Source: JBCCMQ01 sp039026235 (GTDB lineage: Bacteria; Pseudomonadota; Alphaproteobacteria; Rhodobacterales; Rhodobacteraceae). From it: a DNA stretch of 64,000 bases. A program made the position numbers and the translations under genes. The stretch lies in assembly GCA_039026235.1 (NCBI GenBank), contig JBCCMQ010000001.1, forward strand, positions 806,001 through 870,000, read 5' to 3'. Of the stretch, positions 1 through 7,350 are shown in pieces; position 1 is the first letter of the stretch; each line of letters opens with the position of its first letter. The notes under the pieces are model-generated. The model ran no database searches. It worked only from the letters and a program-made list of their open reading frames with translations, and had not been told where the DNA came from.

Positions 1-479
1 CCGCGCCATTCATAAGCACCGTCCGCGCTGAGCGTGATGGTCTCACCATCGCCAAGATCGGCCACATCACCGGCCTGATAGGCATCAATGGCGCGGGACG
101 AAGTGCCCCAGACAATCACTTCCTGGGGACCCGGTTCGCCAAAGACATTGCCACTGACGACAAAGGCGGCGCCATCAGCCACGCGGTTGTCATCGGGATC
201 AGCGGCCCGGTAGACCTCATTCAGTTCAGACGGAAAGAGGGCCGCCCACCAGCCAGAGCTAGAGATCTGATCCGCCGTCCGGAAGGACGACACGAAAAGC
301 CCAATGGTTGGGAAAAGCCAGAGTAAAACCAGAAAAAGAACACTCAGATGCACGGCCCAGGTCAGGGCGGATTTCTGGCCCGCCATGCCTTCCTGAACCT
401 TGGCTTTGCCCTTGAAGAGCCCCGCGATGAACCCCTGAGAGCCTGCAACGATTGTGCCACGATCAGCTTGGTCAGCCAT
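1..479 (-). CDS. aglG: AglG-type sugar ABC transporter permease (partial, cut by window edge)
   Basis: Only the first 159 or so residues are present; the frame is open to the left edge. The protein starts MADQADRG, has one clear membrane segment (VHLSVLFLVLLWLF, about residues 48-61) followed by PTIGLFVSSFRTADQ, the usual N-terminal layout of a MalG/AglG-type inner-membrane permease with a long extracytoplasmic loop after TM1. Its ATG overlaps the stop of the upstream aglF-like gene as ATGA, so the two are translationally coupled. By family it would pair with AglF to form the channel for an alpha-glucoside type sugar. The assignment depends on the neighbours as well as on the fragment, because the EAA loop lies outside the window. 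Confidence 0.8.
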   Translation of the reverse strand, partial: MADQADRGTIVAGSQGFIAGLFKGKAKVQEGMAGQKSALTWAVHLSVLFLVLLWLFPTIGLFVSSFRTADQISSSGWWAALFPSELNEVYRAADPDDNRVADGAAFVVSGNVFGEPGPQEVIVWGTSSRAIDAYQAGDVADLGDGETITLSADGAYEWR

Positions 480-1477
480 CAGCGCATCTCCTTCCGGGCA
501 TTGTAGACATTCCAGATCAGGATCGGTGACACCAAGAGCATGATGACGACAGCCGATGCCGAACCGACGCCCCAGTCACCGGCGCGGAAAAGCTTGTCAT
601 ACATGTAATTGGCCAGAACCTGGGTTTCCCACTGTCCGTTGGTCATGGTGAAGACGATGTCGAAGACCTTGAGCACCGTCAGCGTGATCGTCGTCCAGAC
701 CACGACTATGGTGGGCATGATCTGGGGCACCTTGATCTTAAAGAAGATCTGGAATGGCCCCGCGCCATCGATGATGGCGGCCTCGACGGTTTCTTCGGGG
801 ATGCCCCTCAGTGCCGCCGAAAGGATAACCATGGCGAACCCGGTCTGTATCCAGACCAGCACGATCATCAGGAAGAAGTTGTTCCAGAACGGAATTGTGA
901 GCCAGGTCTGCGGCTCTCCACCCAGTCCAACAAGGATGGCGTTGATGATACCGATCTGTGAAACATCGACGGGCCGGGTCTCATAGACCAGCTTCCAGAT
1001 GACGCCAGCGCCCACGAACGAGATCGCCATGGGCATGAAGATCAGCGATTTTGCGATGCTGCCCCATGAGATTCGGTCGGTCAGCTGGGCCACCAGAAGT
1101 CCCATGGCCGTTGACATGGCGGGCACAACGATGAGCCAAAGCATATTGTTACGCATGGCTTCCCAGAATTTTGCCTCGCTGGCCATCTGGGCGTAATTCG
1201 CCAGTCCGACGTAGGCATTGCCCTGCGCACGGTCGAGCAACGAAAGCCGAAGCGTCTCAAAAACCGGATATGCCAGATAAAGGCCAAGTGCGAAAATGGC
1301 CGGAAACAGGAAGATCCAAGGCCGGATCATATTGGCCGAATTTATGTTGCGCCCCGCATTCGGTCCGCGCGCCGGGAAAAGTACCTTATCGAGAAACAAG
1401 TTGGCGAAGTAGAAATACCCGACGCACCCGCCCACACCGATAACGATTGTCAGAATGCCTTGAATTGCCGGATTCAT
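479..1477 (-). CDS. aglF: AglF-type sugar ABC transporter permease
   Basis: A 332-residue inner-membrane permease of the MalF/AglF class. About seven hydrophobic segments are visible, and the cytoplasmic EAA loop that docks on the ATPase starts near residue 232 (EAAIIDGAGPFQIFFKIKVP). The frame can be extended by five codons to a GTG at 1492, but those codons contain the ribosome binding site GGAGGG, which lies seven bases before the ATG at 1477, so the shorter start is preferred. It sits between the binding protein gene upstream and aglG downstream, with a 4-base overlap to the latter. AglEFGK systems of rhizobia import sucrose, maltose and trehalose; the sugar used here is inferred only. 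Confidence 0.9.
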   Translation of the reverse strand: MNPAIQGILTIVIGVGGCVGYFYFANLFLDKVLFPARGPNAGRNINSANMIRPWIFLFPAIFALGLYLAYPVFETLRLSLLDRAQGNAYVGLANYAQMASEAKFWEAMRNNMLWLIVVPAMSTAMGLLVAQLTDRISWGSIAKSLIFMPMAISFVGAGVIWKLVYETRPVDVSQIGIINAILVGLGGEPQTWLTIPFWNNFFLMIVLVWIQTGFAMVILSAALRGIPEETVEAAIIDGAGPFQIFFKIKVPQIMPTIVVVWTTITLTVLKVFDIVFTMTNGQWETQVLANYMYDKLFRAGDWGVGSASAVVIMLLVSPILIWNVYNARKEMR

Positions 1478-1549
1478 CGGCCAGCCCTCCACCTGGAGAC
1501 GTCAATGGCACGGCCCGGCGAAATCCGGACCGCGCAGTCGCTTTAGGCT

Positions 1550-2902
1550 TTATTTTGGCCAGCTGGCGTCGATGGCCGCGGCCACTTCTTCGGCCGACTT
1601 GCCACCGGTGTAGTCGACCATGCCGGTCCAGAAGGTGCCCTGTCCAACAGCGGCGGGCATCAGATCAGACCCATCGAACCGGAACGTAGTCGCGCTAAGA
1701 AGGATCTCACCCTGCTTGCGCAGCGTTCCGTCCTTATACGCATCCAGATTGACGCCCAGATGCGGCGTCAGGAAACCGGTCTGGGCCATCATGATCTCGT
1801 GGGCCAAAGGAAGCTGAAAGAACGTCATCAGCTCACTGGCTGCCTCGGAGGGGTTGGTAATGGCGAGAAGCGTTCCGCCCCCGAGAACCGGGCTGCCGAG
1901 ATCCTTGTCCGAAAATCCGGGAAGATAGAAAAAGTCTGCATCTTCGCCGACCACCACGTCTTCAGGGAAGAAGGCCGAGGCAAAGGATGCCTGACGGTGC
2001 ATGTAGCATTGCGGTGGCGAGGCAAACATGCCCTTGGGACTGTCGCGGAAGTCGGTCGAGGCAACCGCCGCCGAGCCGCCCGATACTTTGGCGTCATCCC
2101 GTGCGAACCAGCCGAATTCCTCGATGGCTTCCAGGACACGCGGGTCGGAGAACTTGACCTCGTTCACAGTCCAGGCGTCGTAGACTTCTGGAGGCTGGGT
2201 ACGCAGCATCAGATCTTCGACCCAGTCGGTCGCCGGCCAGCCGGTGGCGGGACCGGATCCCAGGCCAATGCACCAAGGCGTTTCACCGTCGGCCACGATT
2301 TGCTCGGTCAGGGCCTTAAGATCTTCAAAGGTTTCCGGCACTTCATAGTCGGCGTCCTCGAAGTTCTCGGGGCTGTACCAGACGATCGACTTCAGGTTCA
2401 CGTTGTAGAAAAAGCCGTAGCCCTGATCGGCACCGTTCGCATCGAGGTACGTGCCCAGATCGACCCAGGATTGGCCCGCGGCATAGTTGTCGCGCACCCA
2501 GTCCATCGATCCATCCGGCAGTGGTGTCAACTGACCCCGCGCGGCCATGTCAGAAGCCAGACCCGGTTGTGGGAAAACAGCGATATTGGCGGCCGAACCC
2601 GCCTCGGCATCAATCTGAATCTGCTGCTCGAAACCGTCTGATCCGGTGTAGATGACCTCAGCACCCGTGGCCTCAGCGAAATACGCGAGCACGTTACGGA
2701 AGTAATCATCTTCCGGCACCAGCCACGGTCCGAACACGGTCACCTGCTGGCCGCTAAGGTCCGGCGCGCTTTCGGCCCATGCATTGTAACTGTCCCAGCT
2801 AAATGCACCCTCTCCGTCAGCGAAGATCAGGTGCCCGCCAGCTGTTGCCATTCCTGCACTCAACGCAAAAACAGCCGTACCGGCGTACAGCGAATTCTTC
2901 AT
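1550..2902 (-). CDS. aglE: AglE-type extracellular sugar-binding protein
   Basis: A 450-residue family 1 extracellular solute-binding protein. The N-terminus MKNSLYAGTAVFALSAGMATA is a typical Sec signal peptide with cleavage likely after ATA. The start at 2902 is chosen because GGGAGGA lies seven bases upstream; an in-frame extension of eight codons has no such support. In the periplasm it would capture the sugar and hand it to AglF/AglG. The gene is first in a leftward operon whose promoter region carries a LacI-type operator about 65 bases before the start codon. Many aromatic residues are present, as expected for sugar stacking, but the exact ligand cannot be read from sequence. The ATPase gene (aglK) is presumably beyond the left edge. 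Confidence 0.9.
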   Translation of the reverse strand: MKNSLYAGTAVFALSAGMATAGGHLIFADGEGAFSWDSYNAWAESAPDLSGQQVTVFGPWLVPEDDYFRNVLAYFAEATGAEVIYTGSDGFEQQIQIDAEAGSAANIAVFPQPGLASDMAARGQLTPLPDGSMDWVRDNYAAGQSWVDLGTYLDANGADQGYGFFYNVNLKSIVWYSPENFEDADYEVPETFEDLKALTEQIVADGETPWCIGLGSGPATGWPATDWVEDLMLRTQPPEVYDAWTVNEVKFSDPRVLEAIEEFGWFARDDAKVSGGSAAVASTDFRDSPKGMFASPPQCYMHRQASFASAFFPEDVVVGEDADFFYLPGFSDKDLGSPVLGGGTLLAITNPSEAASELMTFFQLPLAHEIMMAQTGFLTPHLGVNLDAYKDGTLRKQGEILLSATTFRFDGSDLMPAAVGQGTFWTGMVDYTGGKSAEEVAAAIDASWPK

Positions 2903-2966
2903 TTGGTTGTCCTCCCATTGTCGCACCGTGTGCGTACATTCTTTCCTTGACGCATGAGTCTTCTCA

Positions 2967-2978
2967 AAGCGCTTTGGA
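2967..2978. promoter_or_regulatory. LacI-family operator, copy 1 (agl transporter side)
   Basis: The perfect 12-base palindrome CAAAGCGCTTTG, with the central CG step typical of LacI/GalR operators. It lies 64 bases before the aglE start codon. An identical copy lies before the lacI gene, and no other exact copy was noticed nearby. A degenerate relative (GAAAGCCTTTG) lies at 3057-3067 between them. The encoded LacI protein is the obvious candidate to bind it. Confidence 0.8.
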
Positions 2979-3141
2979 TAGACTAACCCTCTCTTATCGG
3001 GGCCGTTCTGTCAATCTTTGCGTCATCCATTTATCCACTTTCCAAAGAAAATGTTCGAAAGCCTTTGGGATTAGGCGGTCGAACCGCCAAAAACGAACCT
3101 TTGACGAATTGCTGGCCAAGGGCTAGTCTTTGATTGGTTAT

Positions 3142-3153
3142 CAAAGCGCTTTG
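3142..3153. promoter_or_regulatory. LacI-family operator, copy 2 (regulator side)
   Basis: Second exact copy of CAAAGCGCTTTG, ending 14 bases before the lacI ATG, a position that would block initiation of the lacI-glucosidase-glucokinase unit and so gives autoregulation. Its centre is 175 bases from the centre of copy 1, a spacing compatible with a repression loop across the divergent promoter; looping is inference. Confidence 0.8.
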
Positions 3154-3167
3154 GGTACCTAAACCTC

Positions 3168-4211
3168 ATGAATCTCAAAGAGTTGTCGCAAATTCTGGGC
3201 CTGTCACAGACAACTGTGAGCCGAGCTTTGAACGGCTATCCCGAGGTTAATGAGACGACCCGGGCCCGTGTGGCATCGGCGGCCAAGACCTACGGCTACA
3301 GCCCCAATGTGCGCGCCAAGGGTCTTGCAACCGGACAGGCCATGGCTATCGCGCATGCGCTGCACGTGAGCGGTCGGGACGAGATCATGAACCCGATCTT
3401 TGCCGATTTCGTGGCTGGCGCCAGCGAGGTCTACAGCGCGCGCGGCTACGATATGATGCTGACGATTGTCGAGGACAGCGAAGGTCCGGAGGCGCTTCGG
3501 AACCTCGCCAGAAAGGGATCCGTCGATGGCGTTATCGTTCAGGCACCCCGTTTTCATGAACCAAGGCTGGATCTGCTTCGCGAGACGGGCCTTCCCTTTG
3601 TCGTCCATGGCCGCACGTCAGAGCCCGAAGATAGCTATTCCTGGATCGACATGGACAACCGCCGCGCCTTTCTGCGCGCCACCGAATTCCTTGCCGACCT
3701 TGGCCACACACGTATTGCGCTGATCAATGGTGACGAACAGATGGATTTTGCCCGACGACGCCGTATTGGCTATGAGACCGCGCTCACACGGCGCGGTATC
3801 CTGCCCGACCCGACCTTGATGACGACCGGTGCAATGACCGAGGTCTATGGGTATGAAAGTGCAAGACGCTGTCTTGAGACACTCGACCGGCCGACGGCGT
3901 TTTTGGTCGCATCACTGATTTCCGCCCTCGGCGTCCGGCGCGCCATCGAAGATGCAGGGCTACGCATCGCGCGCGACGTGTCGGTTATCACCCACGATGA
4001 TGATCTGAGCTATCTGCGCAACGGCGACGCAACGCCGATCTTCACGGCCACCCGTTCACCGGTCCGTCTGGCAGGCCGGAAGGCGGCTGAACTGTTGCTC
4101 AAGCTCATTGAAGGCCGCGACAGCGCACCGTCAAACGAACTGCTTTATGCTGATCTGACCGTTGGGCGATCCACCGGTCCGGCGCGCGCACCGGAACTGA
4201 TCCAACCCTAA
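3168..4211 (+). CDS. aglR: LacI-family transcriptional regulator of the sugar locus
   Basis: A 347-residue LacI/GalR repressor. Residues 1-50 form the helix-turn-helix and hinge (LKELSQILGLSQTTVSRALN, then NVRAKGLATG), and residues 60-340 form the periplasmic-binding-protein-like effector domain. It is divergent from the aglE-F-G transporter genes and immediately upstream of the glucosidase and glucokinase genes, and two identical palindromic operators sit in its own promoter region, so local control of both arms with a sugar inducer is likely. The symbol aglR follows the rhizobial agl locus, where a LacI-type regulator also neighbours aglE; it is by position and family, not proven orthology. 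Confidence 0.9.
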   Translation: MNLKELSQILGLSQTTVSRALNGYPEVNETTRARVASAAKTYGYSPNVRAKGLATGQAMAIAHALHVSGRDEIMNPIFADFVAGASEVYSARGYDMMLTIVEDSEGPEALRNLARKGSVDGVIVQAPRFHEPRLDLLRETGLPFVVHGRTSEPEDSYSWIDMDNRRAFLRATEFLADLGHTRIALINGDEQMDFARRRRIGYETALTRRGILPDPTLMTTGAMTEVYGYESARRCLETLDRPTAFLVASLISALGVRRAIEDAGLRIARDVSVITHDDDLSYLRNGDATPIFTATRSPVRLAGRKAAELLLKLIEGRDSAPSNELLYADLTVGRSTGPARAPELIQP

Positions 4212-4282
4212 ATCGACTTGCAGGGGCGCCCCCGGAAAGGCATGGGGAGCGCGAATTCTACAAGCAGAACCTGGACCGACCC

Positions 4283-5620
4283 ATGACCCTTCACCTGAGC
4301 CGTGACAGCTTTCCCGAAGATTTTCAGCTCGGTGTCGCGACCTCGGCCTATCAGATCGAAGGTCATGCTTTTGGCGGTGCAGGTGCCACCCAGTGGGATA
4401 CCTTCGCGGCCACACCGGGCAACGTTGTGCGCGCGGAAAACGGTGCACGCGCTTGTGAGCACTATCATCGGATGGACGAAGACTTGGATTTGGTTTTCGG
4501 CGGTGGATTTGACGTCTATCGATTTTCGACCTCATGGGCGCGGATCCTGCCCGAGGGACGCGGCGCGCCAAACCCAGAAGGTCTGGATTTCTACGACCGC
4601 CTGGTGGACGGGCTGCTTGAGCGGGGCATCAAGCCAGCGGTCACGCTCTATCACTGGGAACTGCCCCTGCCGCTTTTGGATCAGGGAGGATGGAAGAACC
4701 GCGATATCGCCGATTGGTTCGCCGACTTCACTGAGGTTGCCATGGGTCGTATTGGCGACCGAGTGTACAGTGCCGCGCCGATCAATGAGCCTTGGTGCGT
4801 TGCCTGGCTGAGCCACTTCCTGGGCCATCATGCCCCGGGATTGCGCGACATCCGTGCGGCCGCGCGCGCCATGCACCACGTTCTTTTGGCCCATGGACGC
4901 GCGATCGAAGTCATGCGCGGATTGGGCATGACGAACCTCGGCGCAGTCTGCAATCTTGAATACGCCCATCCGCAAGACGATACGTCTGAGGCGCAAGCCG
5001 CCGCCGCACGCTATGACGCGATCTACAACCAGTTCTTTCTGTCGGGAATGTTCAAGGGCAATTATCCGCAGTTGGTGCTTGACGGCCTGCAAGATCACCT
5101 GCCCGACGGTTGGCAGGAAGATTTTCCGACGATCCAGGCGCCCGTCGATTGGATCGGTCTCAATTATTATACCTGCAAGCGCATCGCCCCCCTGCCCGGT
5201 CCCTGGCCCGCGTTGGACGAATGTGACGGGCCACTTCCGAAGACCGCCATGGGTTGGGAAATCTACCCAGAGGGTCTTGGGCAATTCATCGACATGGTGC
5301 GCGGCAACTACACGGGCGATTTGCCCATCTACATCACGGAAAACGGCATGGCAGCGCCAGACACCCTGGGTCCGACCGGTGTCGATGACCAACACAGGAT
5401 CAGATATCTCAACGATCATTTGCAAGAGGTAAGGCAGTCGATAGACCGCGGTGCGCCGGTCAAGGGCTACTTCGTTTGGTCGCTTCTTGACAACTATGAG
5501 TGGGCGCTTGGATACGAAAAGAGATTTGGACTGGTCCACGTGGATTTTGACAGCATGAAGCGGACGCCCAAGGCGTCCTATCGCGCGCTGGCGGACGCGT
5601 TCGGACCGAGGAGCGAATGA
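4283..5620 (+). CDS. GH1 family beta-glucosidase
   Basis: A 445-residue glycoside hydrolase family 1 enzyme, full length for the family. The N-terminal signature FQLGVATSAYQIEG is present, the acid/base is Glu169 in the NEP motif (residues 168-170), and the nucleophile is Glu353 in ITENG. There is no signal peptide, so it works in the cytoplasm on imported glucosides, releasing glucose for the downstream glucokinase, to which it is coupled by an ATGA overlap. GH1 hydrolyses beta-linked sugars, whereas the transporter resembles alpha-glucoside AglEFG; either the transporter has a broader range, or an alpha-glucosidase lies beyond the left edge. Confidence 0.93.
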   Translation: MTLHLSRDSFPEDFQLGVATSAYQIEGHAFGGAGATQWDTFAATPGNVVRAENGARACEHYHRMDEDLDLVFGGGFDVYRFSTSWARILPEGRGAPNPEGLDFYDRLVDGLLERGIKPAVTLYHWELPLPLLDQGGWKNRDIADWFADFTEVAMGRIGDRVYSAAPINEPWCVAWLSHFLGHHAPGLRDIRAAARAMHHVLLAHGRAIEVMRGLGMTNLGAVCNLEYAHPQDDTSEAQAAAARYDAIYNQFFLSGMFKGNYPQLVLDGLQDHLPDGWQEDFPTIQAPVDWIGLNYYTCKRIAPLPGPWPALDECDGPLPKTAMGWEIYPEGLGQFIDMVRGNYTGDLPIYITENGMAAPDTLGPTGVDDQHRIRYLNDHLQEVRQSIDRGAPVKGYFVWSLLDNYEWALGYEKRFGLVHVDFDSMKRTPKASYRALADAFGPRSE

Positions 5621-6585
5621 TGCCGACTGCGCCATCCTATGCGGTTGTCGCCGATGTTGGCGGGACAAATACAAGGGTCGCCCTGGCCGAGGGCCCGAAC
5701 ATACTGCCGTCGTCCGTGCGGAGGTTTCGCAATGACGAACACCCCGACCTCGAACAGATCCTGCGCGCATTCGTTGCGGGCGCGGGCAATGTCGTCTGCC
5801 ACGCCGTCTGCGCGGCAATCGCCGGGCCCGTACGCGATGGTCAGGGCAACCTGACCAACCTTGACTGGAGCATCGACGGCGCCAGCATTTCTGCGGCCAC
5901 CGGCGCAACACGTGCGGCGATTTTGAATGATCTGCAGGCCCAAGGATATGCGCTTGGCCACATCGACAATGCGAATATCCGGCCCATCCTTGGGCGGACC
6001 AAAGCACCGCGTCCGGGTCCGCAACTGGTTGTCGGTGTCGGCACCGGTTTCAACGCAACGCCGGTTTACAACACCCCGGCCGGCAAGCTGGTTGCAGCCT
6101 CCGAAAGCGGTCACGTGACCCTGCCCACGCAATCGACCGCCGAAGAGCGTCTGAGTGCCTTCATCGCCCGTTCGCACGGGTTTGCAGCGGTCGAAGAGGT
6201 CATCTCTGGCCGGGGCCTCGAACACATCTACGCCTGGCAAGCGGAAGAGGCGGGAAGCGACCACCGGCTCAGTGCCGCCGAAATAATGGCCCAGACCGAC
6301 ACCGATGAACTGGCAGCCGAAAGCGTTGCAACTTTTGTCCGCGTCCTGGGGGCCGTTGTGGGCAACCTTGCGCTGACTTTTCTGCCCTTTGGCGGGATCT
6401 ATCTCGTGGGCGGCGTCGCGCGGTCGTTTGCTCCGCGGCTGAGCGAACTTGGCTTTGGCGAGTCGTTCCGCGCCAAAGGTCGTTTCGCCGCGTTTATGGA
6501 AGACTTCTCGGTGGCGGTAATCGAGGATGACTTTGCTGCGCTCAGCGGATGCGCAGCCCATTTGGCTGATATACCGAAAATCTGA
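5617..6585 (+). CDS. glk: Glucokinase (Glk family, PF02685 type)
   Basis: A 322-residue sugar kinase of the bacterial glucokinase family. The phosphate-binding motif VADVGGTNTRVAL lies at residues 11-23, the sugar-binding region has GVGTGFNATPV and ESGHVTLP, and the C-terminal LVGGVA completes the ATPase fold. It phosphorylates glucose freed by the GH1 enzyme to glucose 6-phosphate. The start overlaps the glucosidase stop (ATGA). The next codon is also ATG, so the start could be one codon later. An inverted repeat 29 bases after the stop may mark the end of the transcription unit. Confidence 0.92.
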   Translation: MMPTAPSYAVVADVGGTNTRVALAEGPNILPSSVRRFRNDEHPDLEQILRAFVAGAGNVVCHAVCAAIAGPVRDGQGNLTNLDWSIDGASISAATGATRAAILNDLQAQGYALGHIDNANIRPILGRTKAPRPGPQLVVGVGTGFNATPVYNTPAGKLVAASESGHVTLPTQSTAEERLSAFIARSHGFAAVEEVISGRGLEHIYAWQAEEAGSDHRLSAAEIMAQTDTDELAAESVATFVRVLGAVVGNLALTFLPFGGIYLVGGVARSFAPRLSELGFGESFRAKGRFAAFMEDFSVAVIEDDFAALSGCAAHLADIPKI

Positions 6586-6612
6586 CCAAGTTTGCGTTCG
6601 CGTAAGCCATTC

Positions 6613-6631
6613 TTAAGAGACCTGCTCTTAT
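6613..6631. repeat. Short inverted repeat between glk and the che operon
   Basis: TAAGAG, a five-base spacer, then CTCTTA. On the + strand it is followed by TCCCTTG, only weakly T-rich, so it could be a poor terminator for the sugar operon or an operator in the promoter region of the chemotaxis operon. Sequence alone does not decide. Confidence 0.35.
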
Positions 6632-6706
6632 CCCTTGCTCAGACATGGGCAAGCATTGGGAAATTCAAGTGTTGCGGAAGGTTTCTTGTCACCTTGGGGT
6701 GCAGTC

Positions 6707-6985
6707 ATGAACAGCATCGTTCTCGGGCAAAGGCTGGACTTTGCAGCGGCCACTCCACTTGAACGCGGTCTGGAATCCGCCTTGGACGAAGATTTTTCCG
6801 TCGACGCGTCAGGCGTCGAACATCTCGGCGGTCTGTGTCTTGAGATCTTGCTATCCGGCGCAAAGTCGGCCGCGCAGGGCGGACGAATATTCAAATTGCT
6901 CGATCCGTCAACAGCGTTCCTAGAGGCGCTGAACGTCTTCGGAGTTGAGCGCCATGAAATCGAATCCACGGAGGGGGCAGAATGA
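6707..6985 (+). CDS. STAS-domain protein, first gene of chemotaxis operon
   Basis: A 92-residue protein with a STAS-like fold (anti-sigma-factor antagonist type): FSVDASGVEHLGGLCLEILLSGAKSAAQGG corresponds in pattern to the strand-Ser-helix core of that fold. A longer in-frame start exists at 6635, but the ATG at 6707 fits the domain boundary. It is coupled to cheY by an ATGA overlap. A small STAS-type gene in front of cheY-cheA is also found in rhizobial and other rhodobacteral che operons, where it is thought to help control CheA or CheY; the exact role here is unknown. Confidence 0.75.
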   Translation: MNSIVLGQRLDFAAATPLERGLESALDEDFSVDASGVEHLGGLCLEILLSGAKSAAQGGRIFKLLDPSTAFLEALNVFGVERHEIESTEGAE

Positions 6986-7347
6986 CGGTCAGCGTGCTTG
7001 CGGTCGACGACAGTCGTACGATCCGCGATATGCTCAGCCTAACGCTTAAACAGGCGGGTTTTGACACCCATTTGGCAGAAGATGGCCAGCACGGGCTTGA
7101 AGTGCTGGAAGACATGCAGCCGCAGGTCATCATAACTGACATCAATATGCCAAAGCTCGATGGCTTCGGCTTCATTGATGCAGTCCGCGCCCAGGAAAAG
7201 TTCGATTCCGTGCCGATACTTGTGCTGACGACAGAGAGTGCACCCGAACTAAAGGCCCGCGCCCGCGATGCAGGCGCCACAGGCTGGATCGTAAAACCCT
7301 TCGACCCGGCCAAACTTGTCCGGGCGTTGGAGCTGGTAAGCGGCTGA
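6982..7347 (+). CDS. cheY: Chemotaxis response regulator CheY
   Basis: A 121-residue single-domain receiver. The acidic pocket is the DD pair at residues 9-10, the phosphoryl acceptor is Asp53 (ITDINMPKLDG), the switch Thr is in LVLTTES near residue 82, and the conserved Lys is in WIVKPFD. No output domain is attached, as expected of a motor-binding or phosphate-sink CheY. It overlaps the STAS gene by four bases and is three bases from cheA, so co-expression is certain. Two cheY genes occur in this cluster; which one binds the motor cannot be told from sequence. Confidence 0.93.
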   Translation: MTVSVLAVDDSRTIRDMLSLTLKQAGFDTHLAEDGQHGLEVLEDMQPQVIITDINMPKLDGFGFIDAVRAQEKFDSVPILVLTTESAPELKARARDAGATGWIVKPFDPAKLVRALELVSG

Positions 7348-7350
7348 ACC

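Noticed and set aside
1760..2641. 293-codon + strand frame opposite aglE
   Set aside because: Antisense to the binding protein gene; no recognisable protein features.
4532..6007. Long open frame on the - strand opposite the glucosidase and glucokinase genes (491 codons)
   Set aside because: It is antisense to two genes with intact catalytic motifs; its translation shows no family pattern and the composition fits a shadow of G/C-rich third positions.
5578..6561. 327-codon - strand frame opposite glk
   Set aside because: Antisense to a clear glucokinase; no domain pattern.
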